Positions 23,082-33,842 of a DNA stretch of 64,000 bases are shown here, in pieces. The stretch comes from Agroathelia rolfsii (taxonomy: Eukaryota > Basidiomycota > Agaricomycetes > Amylocorticiales > Amylocorticiaceae). Position 1 is the stretch's first letter. The number at the start of each line of letters is the position of its first letter. Where the stretch lies: contig JABRWF010000001.1 in the NCBI GenBank assembly GCA_018343915.1, positions 2,542,001 through 2,606,000 of the forward strand, given 5' to 3'. The notes under the pieces were generated by a model that saw only the letters and a program-made list of their open reading frames with translations, was not told the origin of the DNA and made no database searches. A program made the translations under genes and the position numbers.

Positions 23082-26000
23082 ATGCCCAAGACCTCAAGCA
23101 ACCCTGCTAGTACCAAGCCCGCTCTACGAAGAAACCAAGTATTGCATAAACATTCTCCTACACTTCGGTGCAGCATTTGACGACCAGTATCCTAGGCATG
23201 CAGGTCTTGCCGTAAACGCAAGTTGGTACGATTTCCTATTGACTACTTTCCAATTCAAAGCCTTCATAAAGTCCCATAGAAATGTGACGCCGCTCGTCCC
23301 CACTGTAGTACATGCGTCAAGTAATATGTACTGCTGTCTGTATCACTTTACCAGGCTGATACATCTTGATAGGCAATGGCAGACAGCAATCAGTGTGCCA
23401 GCACCTGTTGGATATTCGTGAGTAATAAACACACAGGTTGCTGTGCAGCAAGCTCGGGCTCCAACTCGAAGGAATCCATCTTTCCAGACATCCTGCCGAG
23501 CCACAATGTTCTTATGATCCCGTTGAAGGCCTCAGCCTTCTTACAAACGCATCTGATCCATATGCAAAAATTCGAGCTTTAGAGGAGGAAGTTGGTGCGT
23601 CCCCAGAATCTCTATTTGGGTTTATCATGTTCATAATTCGAATTTTACTCAGCACAACTCAAGACCAGGTTGTATGAGCAACAACTCTCGGGTTATACCT
23701 CATCATCGCCTGCTAGGGAGAGAGACTCGTCTGTACATCCCAATAGCGGGTTAGCATTCCCTGGAGCTGCCAGTTCCCCCGCAACCCATTCTTCCCCAGA
23801 GTCAACAAGCAATGCATCAGCGCTGTCAATTGCGTCGCGTTTACCATCATTAGACATCAGTCATCTCGTGAATGCATCTAGTCCTGAAGATAACCCACTT
23901 ACGAGGCCGCCAACAAGACAGAGTCCAGATACTTCTGTATCATCATTTGGCCAAAGTATGAATGATCCTATCATGGAACTGTTACTCTCTGGATGGAACT
24001 CGGATCTTCCGGATCCGCCAATCCTAACACACTACGTCGAAACGTTCTTTCGTTGCGATCCTTGTGGTTCACGAATCCTACATCAGCCATCCCTTATGCA
24101 ATCATTGCTTTTATCTCCGCGTGATGAGCGGTTTCCACACTCGGCACTCTTACATGCTATTGTACGTCCCATGAGATGGTCTTGTCGGTTTTGCTGTGCC
24201 AGCATCTGATATGTAGTACATGGACAGTGTGCCTCTGCTTCTAGATGGATATCTCAGGATGCTATCACGTTGCCAGACGGTACACGACGTGACACCTTTG
24301 CAGAATTCCATGCCAGCAAAGTTCGTTCGTACATCGACAAAACAATGGCGACTGGACAAGATATTTTTGAAGTACTACAAGCTTGGTTCGCCAGTTCCTC
24401 TCTTCCATAAATAAATGGGCTGATAGGTCCGTGAAATTAGCAACATTCTGTGTTGGTATTTTTATCAGGAGTCACGATGGGTAGAAGTATGGATTTTTGC
24501 AGGATTCCAGACTCGGGTTGCTGTACCCCTAAGGTTGAATTATCCTGGGACATTTTCTTCACACGGGCACAACTCGCCGGGGGCCTATTTGGCCCCGCCG
24601 CAAGATGCACGTGATCTCGAGCTACGCAGAAGGATGTGGTGGATGTCCATCGTGTTTGACCGGATCGCATCAATTGGTGGTTGGCTCCATAGTATTGATG
24701 AACGAGATTTGGCGACAGAGTTACCACTTACAAAACAAGGTGCGTGCTTCTACTTGTTATGATGGAGTCATCTTATCCGATGGAATATCATCATCACCTA
24801 TAGACTTTTACTCTGGAGTAAGCATTCTATTATGATAAGCCCGTTAGCCAAAGACTCATTTTTTTACTTGATGGAATAGAATTCGGTGCCCAGCAGCTCA
24901 CAAGACCTTAGTTTCATCACGCACTACACCGAGCACCCAGCGAGATACACTGACTCGTTTATATTGCTTATCAAAGCCGTCATGTTGTTCGGTAAGGTTA
25001 CTGACTACAATGTACGAGGCGGCCTCCGTGCGGCCGCGCCTCCGAGCACGAGTCAAAACCCTTTCTATCTTGATGGGTTTGAGCCACTGGATAAACTGGT
25101 CAACCATGATTTTTTGGCTAGTCTACCACCTGGATATAAGACGAACCAGGGGGTAGGCACTGATAACGAGCTTGATACTGATTTGTGCGTATGCTTCCAT
25201 CTGGCTATACTCACTACTAATGATCCCCTAGATATATGGTTCACATCTTACCTCACGGGTAAGAGCAAATGGCTTGCTGTCAGACTCATGACTTACAAAT
25301 ATACAGTGCCACCATCACTTTACATAACCCATATCTCAATTTCTTCGATCCGAATAACGTTTCGAGTAGCCGATGCTATGATTCGGCTAAGGCCATTCTT
25401 AATGCCTATTATATGCTCTCCCGTGTCTCTTTGGATACTACCCGTCTCCATCCTTTAGTAGTCGTGCGTTTATTCGTTTCGTGTTTGGGAAAATATAGAA
25501 CTCACGTGATTTCTAGATTTGCTGGTACTTGGCTGCTGTGGTTGAAGTGCAGCTGTGCAAGTATTACATTGAAACTGGTAACGCTCAAAGGGAGCAGGAG
25601 TGCTGGGTGGAGGTAAGTTCATATTCACATAACCTCTTTTTTAAAAAATAAATAAATAAATATCTTCTGAAGATCAATGAGCTTCGCACGGCTATGTTGA
25701 CATATGGATCCAGATCTCCCATCGGTAGTGAGTGCATTCTAAATACTTGATTTGAGATGAAAAACTCAAGTAAATCCATCCAGCTCGACAAGAACGTCTT
25801 CTGCAAGGACTTATGAAAGAAATTGTAGAGCTCACGAATCAGGTTCGTAACACAGATGCCGCCTCGACTGGACTATTTTACCTGATGTACAATATCTATT
25901 TACTCTTATAGAAGAGACCCATGGATGTTGGCATCCGCCTCTATCCTTTTTCCCACGCTACTTTATTTGAGGGAAGAGAGGATCCGACTCAAGTCAATCC

Positions 26001-26241
26001 AGGAGCAGAGTCTGTGCCACAAGCTCCTCTCCCAGGTATCGCATCTTTTGTAGTCCCTGAGCAGCCTGATATTCCTCCGCCACCTCCTCCGCCAACGCAC
26101 ATTGTCCTGCCGACACATAATGATACACGACTGGCTTCTGAATATCAGCTTCACTCCACGCATCCATCAGGATGGGGCATAGGACCGGATGGACATATTA
26201 TGTCGTTACATCACCATACCCAAAGCATTTATCCAGCTTAG
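23082..26241 (+). CDS. Zn2Cys6 fungal-specific transcription factor, copy 2
   Basis: Fifteen exons: 23082-23138, 23196-23225, 23280-23320, 23437-23594, 23653-24161, 24228-24385, 24441-24739, 24804-24817, 24880-25184, 25232-25258, 25307-25463, 25517-25612, 25673-25727, 25784-25842, 25912-26241; 764 residues. Same architecture as the gene at 11495: zinc cluster (C21, C24, C31, C38, C41 and a late Cys in EPQCSYD), coiled linker (KIRALEEEVAQLKTRLYEQQL), then the fungal_trans domain (LLHAICASAS, LQACNILCWYFY, RWVEVWIFAGFQTRV, RRRMWWMSIVFDRI, ICWYLAAVV). The C-terminus is Pro-rich. The start of exon 4 is uncertain (23437 or 23449), which changes the protein by four residues. Conserved intron positions at the zinc cluster support duplication from one ancestor. 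Divergence is high, so the duplication is old. Confidence 0.83.
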
Positions 26242-26640
26242 TGCCTTCCTCTGGACTAATTTCTTTAATTGTTTGTGTTTCGTCATTTTACGCTTTGGTC
26301 TGTTTTGTTTGGCATCATTTTGTTCTTTTTGTGTATACGACGATGTGGACCTGAACCTGGAGGTCCTCCTTACAGAGCCAACCTAACCGGTGTGTCCCTC
26401 TATTGAACTATTCAAAGGAGGCATACCATCAAGTATATGGTCTTTTTTCCCCCTTGAAACTCGCAGCCAGGGACGTTTTACGGTGCTTTCTTTGTTTCTG
26501 CTCTTTTCATGATTGTATCTATAGAGTTACTCAGTTTTATGTGTATGCATCACTTCTTTTTTAACGTTTAATCACGTCGCATCACTAAAAATTAAATGTA
26601 TATGTATATGTTTGAACGATCGCATTCGGGCTTGAGGCCC
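26242..26640. other. Convergent intergenic region
   Basis: Lies between the plus-strand Zn2Cys6 gene and a minus-strand gene; it holds both 3' ends. T-rich stretches at 26250-26340 and 26500-26570 fit 3' UTR sequence. No gene is seen. Confidence 0.5.
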
Positions 26641-27536
26641 TCAAGACCAAGTTTCACGTGAGGTTTGATCTGGTTGACCTCTACGCCGTTCCGCTTCAAG
26701 GAGGGCGTCAAATTGTTCCTGAGCAATGGTCTTTTCATCTTTCGGAGATGGGGCCGGATGCGCTACCTGATCAAGCTCGCCTTGGACGCGGACCCGTTCA
26801 TGTCCCTGGCGAAGAGCATCCCAAGAAGACTCTTTGCCTTGTGCACGCGCGTTGGCGGCACGAATCGCGTCCCAGGTGCCGCCTTTGGCAGTTATTGCTG
26901 GTTTCGGAATCTCGGCTTGCTTGTTAATAGGTTCTGTAAGGAGGTAAGTCGGCCTAGCTTCTGATAGTTGAGTAGAAAAAACAAACTACCAAATGGGGTT
27001 GTTGGAGTTGACATCATCACACGCTCTGGTTGAGTGGGTAAAGATGAAGCATTGTTGCTATCAGAAATAGTCCAGTCGGTCGAGACCGCAGACTCTGGGT
27101 TCTGAGAAGAAGATGAAGAGGACGAGGGAAGAGATCGAGTCGTATTCCCCTGCTGTTCGCGAGCTGACCGGATAAGGACGTTCCTGACAGCAGTCGAAGC
27201 GCCTTTTGGGTCGTCCAAGTCGACAAAAAACGACCATTGCCTACGGATGCCAGATGCGAAGGCACCAAACGGAGCAGCAAGCATGGCGCATGTCATGGGA
27301 ATCCATATCATGCGCTGGAAAGACCATCGTGGACGAGCATACAGACGACCATATGCGGCAGGGATAGCACCAGCTATGAAGCCATATGCGAGCTGTGCAA
27401 GTGTATGAGTTTCTAGAAGAAGTTCAACGGTGATTGCTCTTGCATACGGAGGTGTTTCTGTCTGTGCCGGTGCGGTTGAATATGCCGGGTAGACTTCGGA
27501 CTGCTGTATCATAGTCATGTTGGGATATATTCCCAT
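26641..27536 (-). CDS. Conserved-looking unknown protein with hydrophobic middle
   Basis: Exons 27536-26990 and 26933-26641 on the minus strand; 279 residues. The N-terminal half has two moderately hydrophobic stretches (about 45-65, LAQLAYGFIAGAIPAAYGRL, and 75-100, MIWIPMTCAMLAAPFGAFASG) that could span a membrane. A Ser-rich linker follows (about 130-165). The C-terminal part is helical and charged, with the repeated idea TWDAIRAANARAQGK / SWDALRQGHER, resembling short tandem amphipathic motifs. I do not recognise the family; a small membrane-anchored protein of mitochondria or ER is possible, which is inference. It is divergent from the DH-PH gene, sharing a 348-base promoter region. Confidence 0.72.
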
Positions 27537-27884
27537 TCTCTAGCTCAGGTCTATAAATGAGTTTTTTTTTTTCAGTTTTATTATTTATTTTGATACCAAA
27601 TTATACACCGCACCTCACCTAAGCAGTTCTGCCGTCGTGGACTGGTCCTTGAAGATGTTAGTGCTGGCTATGATGGTGGGCATTGCTCAAGACTCGTAAT
27701 GGGCTATGACGCAGTGCGCCGAGGAAACATCATTGACATTGTCGGGCCGTTGCACGTGCGCGCTTGGACTCGACGCCCGGACAGCCCTCGAGTATTGAGC
27801 AAGGTCTCTACTCCTCTTGCTCACCATCCTGCTGCTACTTACCCCTCAGTCTGTCCTTAACCCAGATACTACACACCTATAATA
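27537..27884. promoter_or_regulatory. Shared upstream region of two divergent genes
   Basis: 348 bases between ATGs at 27536 (minus) and 27885 (plus). It must contain both promoters and both 5' leaders. A T-rich tract is at 27562-27590. No specific binding site is certain. Confidence 0.55.
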
Positions 27885-30800
27885 ATGAGCTCGGCGTACG
27901 ACCCTTATAGACAGCTCCCTGGCCGTCCAGGCATGGACACGAAGTTGCCAGCACCCCCTCCAGGTGCTGGCTTTCATGCACCGCTTCCACCATCCAAGTT
28001 TTCAGACTCTGGATACCCCCAATATGAACCTGAGTATAGCGCACCAAGGCAGCCCCCAACGTCTTTGCAACTAGAGCCTCCTCAGGACTCACTCGGGAAT
28101 GGTATGCTGAAAGGTACCCGTTGCGCCTTACTGCCGTTGACAACTTTTGCCCTAGCCATGCACATGCCGATCACACCCACGACACCGGCTGTACCTTCTC
28201 CTGCTACGGAGAGCAAGCCCAAGAAGTCTAATCCTCTCGTCGATCTCATCGAAACAGAAAAGCAATATGTTGACCAACTGATCGGGATCATTAGGGTCTG
28301 TCTTGCAATGGTGCAATGAGCAACGCACTCTAATCTGCCTGAAATAGAAAGTAGCTGCTGCATGGTCGCGTAACAATCTTCCTCCACCACAGCTCGATGG
28401 CATATTCCGGACCATAGAGGCGATTTACAGATCAAATAAGGGTCTCCTGAATGTAAGTGAACCATTCGATCCAGTATGCTTATTTCTTCTTAGCTCAGCA
28501 TCTCCCCCATAGAAACTAAAAGAGATCGGCATGAATCCTTCAAATCCAAAGGCCCTTGGTGACCTGCTCATGAGATGGGTACGTCTTCATCCGTGTTTTT
28601 TTGTATTTTATTTTAACTTTCTTGTTACATAGGTCGATGATTTAGACACACCATATACCGCTTATGCCCAAAAATATCTAGCGGGTTTTGATGCATGGGG
28701 GCCTGTTCGAAACAACGGGCGATTGCCAGGTGCCATGGTCACCTTTGCAGCCTCCTGTCCACCACCTCCAGGAGTCAATATTTGGACTCTCGATGCATTA
28801 TTCCTCTTACCAAAGCAGCGTTTGCAATACTATCGCAAGCTTTACAACCGGTTACTCAAAAGTACAGCTCCTGGGCGCAGCGACCATCGGTTGTTAGTAG
28901 GAGCCCTGGACAAGCTGGACGCGTTGCTATACACTCTCGATGATCGTGCCAACCTGTTCGTGAGTGATATGGACAATACTCAGAATGGCCAATCTCGTGG
29001 TGTAGCCCATGCGGAAGGTCAAACCATCGTGGACACAAGACCACCACCTAGCACACCTAAGAATGCCGAGTACCCTCCCACTCAAGAGCATGGAAACACT
29101 CCAGCAACACCCTCCCTCGCGGCCAATACTTCAAGCGGGTAGGTGTCTTTGTGTGTTGCATCCGATACCACCTTTAAAAATTATAATGGTAACTTTGTAG
29201 AAATAGATCCTCACCTGAGGTTACAAATACATCAGTGACGCACGGTTCGACGCCGTTCCCCCTCATACCTGTCACGGAACTAGAGCACATGCTTTCCGCC
29301 GAACAAACTTTGGACATATTCACTATGACTCCCAAGGTATAGACGTCCCATATCTGTAGTCCTTGTATGTACTGATGGAATTCGGATTTAGATGGTCCGA
29401 CTGCAAATGTCTCCTCCGACTCTCATCTTCAAACGTGAAATGCGTTTATCTGGTGATGTCGTGATACGGTTCATACCTCGCGCTACTGGGGCAGAAGTTC
29501 TGCATCAAATGGGCCACATTTTTCTGTTGTCCGACCTTTTCCTAATTTGTGAATGGATGACACCACAAGAAAAGGCTGCATTTGGACCTTCAGGACCCGA
29601 GTTGTGGCTAAGGTATCCACCGCTGTCCGGAAAGGTGTTACGGCTGGCTGAGACTCCTGGGCGTGGTAAGTAATTCTCTGCCATGAAAAACAAAAACCTG
29701 CATGGCTAAACAGGATGGCAAGTAGACAGCGCATTCGAGGTTTCTATTATGCGAAAGGAAACTTTGATCATTGAATGCGGCTCTCCACAAGCTCGCGTTG
29801 CCATGATGGCTGAATTCCAGGAATGTATAAACTTTGCCACATCTTGTACGTCCTTTCTGATTATTATTGTCGATTTTCATAACCAAAAGATTTTTCTTCA
29901 GTACCTCCTCCTTCCAAGGAAGCGCCACCACCCGTTCCCAGCCTACCAAACATGGCCCAGTCGTCTTCCGCGCCTGCTGTGACGAGTCCTCCGCCCCTAT
30001 CGCCACCTAAACCACCCAAAGAGACGATGCCTTCTCAATCACCTTTGTCAAAGATGCAAGGTGATCTTCAGCGGGATATGGACAACATGACTCTTTCTCC
30101 TGACGACGATGCCCGTTTACCACCGGCACCCCCAACGGCAAATAACAACATCTTACCATCCAACTCTCCACCGAATCATCCACCCTCATTCAGACCCGGC
30201 CTGCCTGGTCATCCTGCTCCAAATGGTCCCCCATCTCGTCAGAACAGCCTTGCGCCGCAAGACACTTTTGTTCAACAACCAATTGGGCCTGGTCAATTCA
30301 TCCCCCCTCCTCGAACTGCCAGTGCTGGTCCACCCTCGCTAGGACCTGGTCAATTCATTCCACCCGAAAGAACACAGAGCGCAGGACCAGGTCCAAGACC
30401 ACCCAGGCCCGTGCGCAACACCACTCTAGAGTCTATGAACTCTCAACCGCAGCCACCACCAATGAACATGCGATCAGGGATGCCGAGCGGCATGGCTCCT
30501 CATCCTGGCGCACCGCCCCCTATTGGTTCTGGTAATGGCGGTTTTGGTGATCCTCCAATGACGAACAATCAGCACTCGCCTTATCAGCCGCCCAATCCCG
30601 GATTCTACCCAAATAGACAACAGACGGCTTCGCCTGGTGCCATGTCCGGTCCTCCTGGTATCGGACGGCCGCCATCGGATCCAGCATCAGCTGCCTCCTC
30701 CATGCGTGGACCACCTTCAATACGATCGATGGCTTCTAGTGCGAGTGAAGGTAGCCGACCGCCATTCATGAATGGGCCCGGCTCTGGTCCTGGCACTCCA

Positions 30801-31331
30801 GCACAGAGCCGGTTTGCACCAGGTGCTAGCCTCGGTGCTGGTCCCGGTGGTGCTGGTCCGTTGCACGCTCCACAGCCGCGTGCAATCCTGCCCTCAATGC
30901 AGGTCATGACGCGTGACCCTTCGATACCCACATTTGCAGAACCCAGTCCACCCGGCTCTCCTATTGAAGAGACACCGCAGCCCACGGGGCCGGTGACGAA
31001 TAAGATCAGTGCAGAGATGAAATGCAAGGTTTTCCTAAAGCAGCACCATGCGCAGTGGAAGAATCTAGGCTCGGCGAAACTCAAACTGTATCAGCAAGAG
31101 CCGACAAATATCAAACAGCTCGTTGTCGAGGCGGACAGCAGCAAGAACGGCACTCTTATCTCTACTATTGTTCTTACCGATGGCGTTGAGCGTGTGGGCA
31201 AGACCGGTGTGGCAGTTGAGTTGAGTGATCAGGGCGCACGCACAGGCATTGTTTATATGCTTCAGCTGAAAAATGAGGCCACGGCTGGGGGATTGTTTGA
31301 TAGTCTCCTGGCGGGTTCCGATAGGGCCTGA
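27885..31331 (+). CDS. RhoGEF-like protein: DH, PH and C-terminal PH/RanBD-like domain
   Basis: Exons 27885-28113, 28156-28295, 28348-28452, 28513-28578, 28633-29138, 29201-29336, 29392-29665, 29714-29845, 29902-31331; 1005 residues. A Pro-rich N-terminus is followed by a segment starting NPLVDLIETEKQYVDQLIGII (about 105), the usual first helix of a Dbl-homology domain, extending to about 300. A PH-like fold follows (about 400-550: LIFKREMRLSGDVVIRF, HIFLLSDLFLICEW). A disordered Pro/Gly region (about 560-880) carries an internal repeat of GPGQFIPPxRTxSAGP. The last 120 residues (MKCKVFLKQHHAQWKNLGSAKLKLY...) resemble a RanBP1/PH-type domain. DH-PH proteins activate Rho-family GTPases; a Rac gene lies 22 kb away, but a link is untested. 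The exon 8 start could be 29726. Confidence 0.78.
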
Positions 31332-31636
31332 TCCATGTAGGAAACAGCCGTTCCCCCTTTTTTATATATACATATACAGACAATATTTTATTGGGACAAC
31401 AGTATCAAGGTTTTTTTTCGGGTTTCAGATACACCATTTTCTTTTGTTCTTTTACATTACTGAATATTTGTGCCCTCATGTTACCACTTTCACCAGTATA
31501 ATCATTTGGTTTTTACTCCCAGTTCATACTTTTTACATGAACAATCACACTCTCATGGAACTACTATAACACTTTTTATTAGGGTAGACCGGTAATGTGA
31601 AGTCGTTATTTATCTAGATTTATTCGTCCGAAGTCT
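31332..31636. other. Convergent intergenic region
   Basis: Holds the 3' ends of the DH-PH gene and of the minus-strand nuclease gene. T-rich at 31410-31530. No gene is seen. Confidence 0.5.
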
Positions 31637-33712
31637 CTACTGAGCACGGGGTGTTCTATCGGACCATGTAATTTCTGCACATAACGAAACATGGTCGCTG
31701 CCACAGACGTCCTTCATGGGTATCCCAGGCTGCAGCTTGTGAGTCCTTGGAGGCTGAGAATATCCTACGATCGTGGCTTCTTTGTTGTGCGGGTCAAGTA
31801 TGAAAATATAATCTACCATGAGAAAGGTTGTTGTGAAGTGATCAGAAAATAGGACGTCAGCACCACTATTATCAGCACGACAGAGAAACACCTCAAACCT
31901 AATACTGTCTTCCAATAATGAGTGTAACTCGTCCACTCTGGTTCGTATGCCCCAGGCTCTGTCTCCTTCAGTTGGAGTCGTTCACCTGAACGCACTACCT
32001 CAGATTGGTTAGAGGACTGTTTGCACATTCGTTGGCCGAGATCGTAAGCGCTCCTGAGCGACCTCCCAGGCTCAAGCGAGCTCATGAACAAGTCTCGCAA
32101 TTCTTGGTTGGATAGTAGTCCATCTTCGGAGCGAGGAGAACGTGCGTTCTTGATCACCCTATCTTCATCCTCCTCTTCTTTTTGGGCGGTTGATTCCTCC
32201 CCACCTTCGTCCTCTTCTGCATCTTTGGAAGCGGCATTCACTAGAACAGAAGGGTCAATAGAAACATGGACAACCCTAGAGTGGTCCAAATCTCGCTCTT
32301 GGGAAGGTGTAAAGGGGGTATTTGGAGAGGTGAAGAGCTTGTATGCCGCATCATTCGGTTGGAAATTGAAGTCTTGCAATGTCAGCAACAATGTATCAGT
32401 TTCTTTCAAAGTCCCCCGCAAATTGAGAAAGGATTACCTCCACTCAGGACACATGGCCAATCAGGACGGTTAATTTCTTTCCTGAATCTAGTGACTTCGC
32501 GAAGCATAATGCCCGCTTGCCTTGAAAAAAAAAAAAAAAAAAAAAAAAAAACTCGTTAAGGGCCATGGCAACTTTTAGTGGCTCTGAAATACCTTGCTCT
32601 TTCGTATGTATATCTGTCAAGTCATGAGGATCGTATAAAAGTGGAGAAACAGAGAAGCTGACCTAGGATGCCAAAAGAGATGGGTTGTGGCCACGATAAA
32701 ACCTTGACCTTCATGGCCAATCTTTTGTAACGCCACAATGGAAGCAATGTTCTTCGTCTTAAAGCTGGAGCCTCGGCGTCCAATTTGACTGTCGCATGCC
32801 CGAACACTTTGTTCATCATACAGAATCCTCTCGGCGTGAAGCTGAATATATGCGTCGGATTTATATGCAATCAGACAGCCGTGTTTCTTGTAAGGTCCGG
32901 CAGCATAAGTATGGGCATAGCCTGCCCTTTCGAGCATAGGAAGAAGCTGAACAATCGACCAAGTATGAGGAAATAATTAAATTTTGTTCTGCAAAGATGA
33001 ATGACCTTCTCGAGCCTATCGACTTCCTGTGGTTGTGAACATGTGTATCATTGGCATCGGCTTGGGCAGCCTCATGTAACACTCACCTGCATGGTCATGA
33101 TGTCGGCATCATGCGAAAGGATTTCAGCATGGATCATGCCCTCTCTTTGTTGTGCCTTTAAACAATTGCTAGTCGGAAACAGCTCACGTCCTGCAAAGGT
33201 GATTGAAACGTCGTAATTAAATTGTTTGGTGGATGACAGTGTGATCCAACCTACTAACTAGGGTCTGAGCCAAAAGCTGTATACGGAGTGATTCGATTGG
33301 ACAATCGGATAATATCATAGATTGTACTAGAAAAGACACTTACATTCCATGTCATGAATCGCACAGGGTTAGGAGACGTAGAGTTTTGCAGAGATATCCA
33401 TGGTCTCGATAAAATCTTGACTTGCGGTGTGGAGGTGCCAGACTCGCACGATACCAGTGCTTTTTCTTCGGCTAGCTTTTGTTTCTTTGCCTTACGTTCT
33501 GCAGCCAGCGCCAGCTGTTCCGGAGTGGGAACGTATGGCTTCTTCTCCTTCGGCATTTCTGAGGCCATGGCCAGCGTTGAAAATGGCCTGGATCGGCAGA
33601 TGCGTATCAACCTTGGAAGCAGCAGCTTGAAGCCAGCGGGAGAGTCAATGATGAACAAGGGCCGCGATGATGATTGGCCCGGGCCCGTCGTCGGTGCTGC
33701 CTTTGCCTGCAC
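31637..33712 (-). CDS. Endonuclease/exonuclease/phosphatase-family RNA nuclease (Ngl2/Ccr4-like)
   Basis: Nine minus-strand exons: 33712-33344, 33276-33255, 33190-33087, 33026-33006, 32946-32663, 32613-32593, 32520-32438, 32372-31899, 31812-31637; 517 residues. Family enzymes remove 3' nucleotides of RNA with Mg2+. Active-site signatures are all present: N123 (FMTWN), E166 (TMQEVDRLEK), TTHLFWHPRY, SGDFNF with Asp/Asn, and GSDHVSL near the end. An acidic insertion (about 375-405) sits between DFNF and the last motif, as often in fungal Ngl-type proteins. The N-terminus has an Arg-rich stretch (LLLPRLIRICRSRPF) before MASEMPKEKK, so a mitochondrial form from the first ATG and another form from the internal ATG at 33570 are possible. 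Three exons are 21-22 bases. Intron 7 ends with 27 T just before its acceptor. Confidence 0.88.
32525..32551. repeat. Poly-A tract (poly-T in the minus-strand intron)
   Basis: Twenty-seven A on the plus strand. On the coding strand it is the pyrimidine tract next to the acceptor of the 72-base intron 32592-32521, so it fills over a third of that intron. Confidence 0.9.
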
Positions 33713-33842
33713 ACGGCTCAGGAGCCGAGACGCGTCACGGGCGTGTTAGGCGACGAGCAGCATTATTAGCTATCCTTCTTGTCCCCAGCGAGCACCCCCT
33801 CCTCTTTGCTTTCTTGCTTGCTGGTCGTGCGTGAGGTGCCGT
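33713..33842. promoter_or_regulatory. Compact bidirectional promoter region (130 bases)
   Basis: Only 130 bases separate the ATG of the nuclease (33712, minus) from the first ATG of the M16 protease (33843, plus). Both transcripts must start inside or overlap. If the internal ATGs are used instead (33570 and 34015), the spacer is 444 bases. Confidence 0.6.

Noticed and set aside
23418..23448. A 31-base intron in the second Zn2Cys6 gene
   Set aside because: Too short for this genome, where other introns are about 48 bases or more. One intron from 23321 to 23436 (or 23448) gives a good frame instead.
24386..24440. Apparent frameshift in the second Zn2Cys6 gene after EVLQ
   Set aside because: A GTTCGC donor at 24386 with the acceptor at 24440 restores the frame and gives LQACNILCWYFY, as expected from the paralogue.
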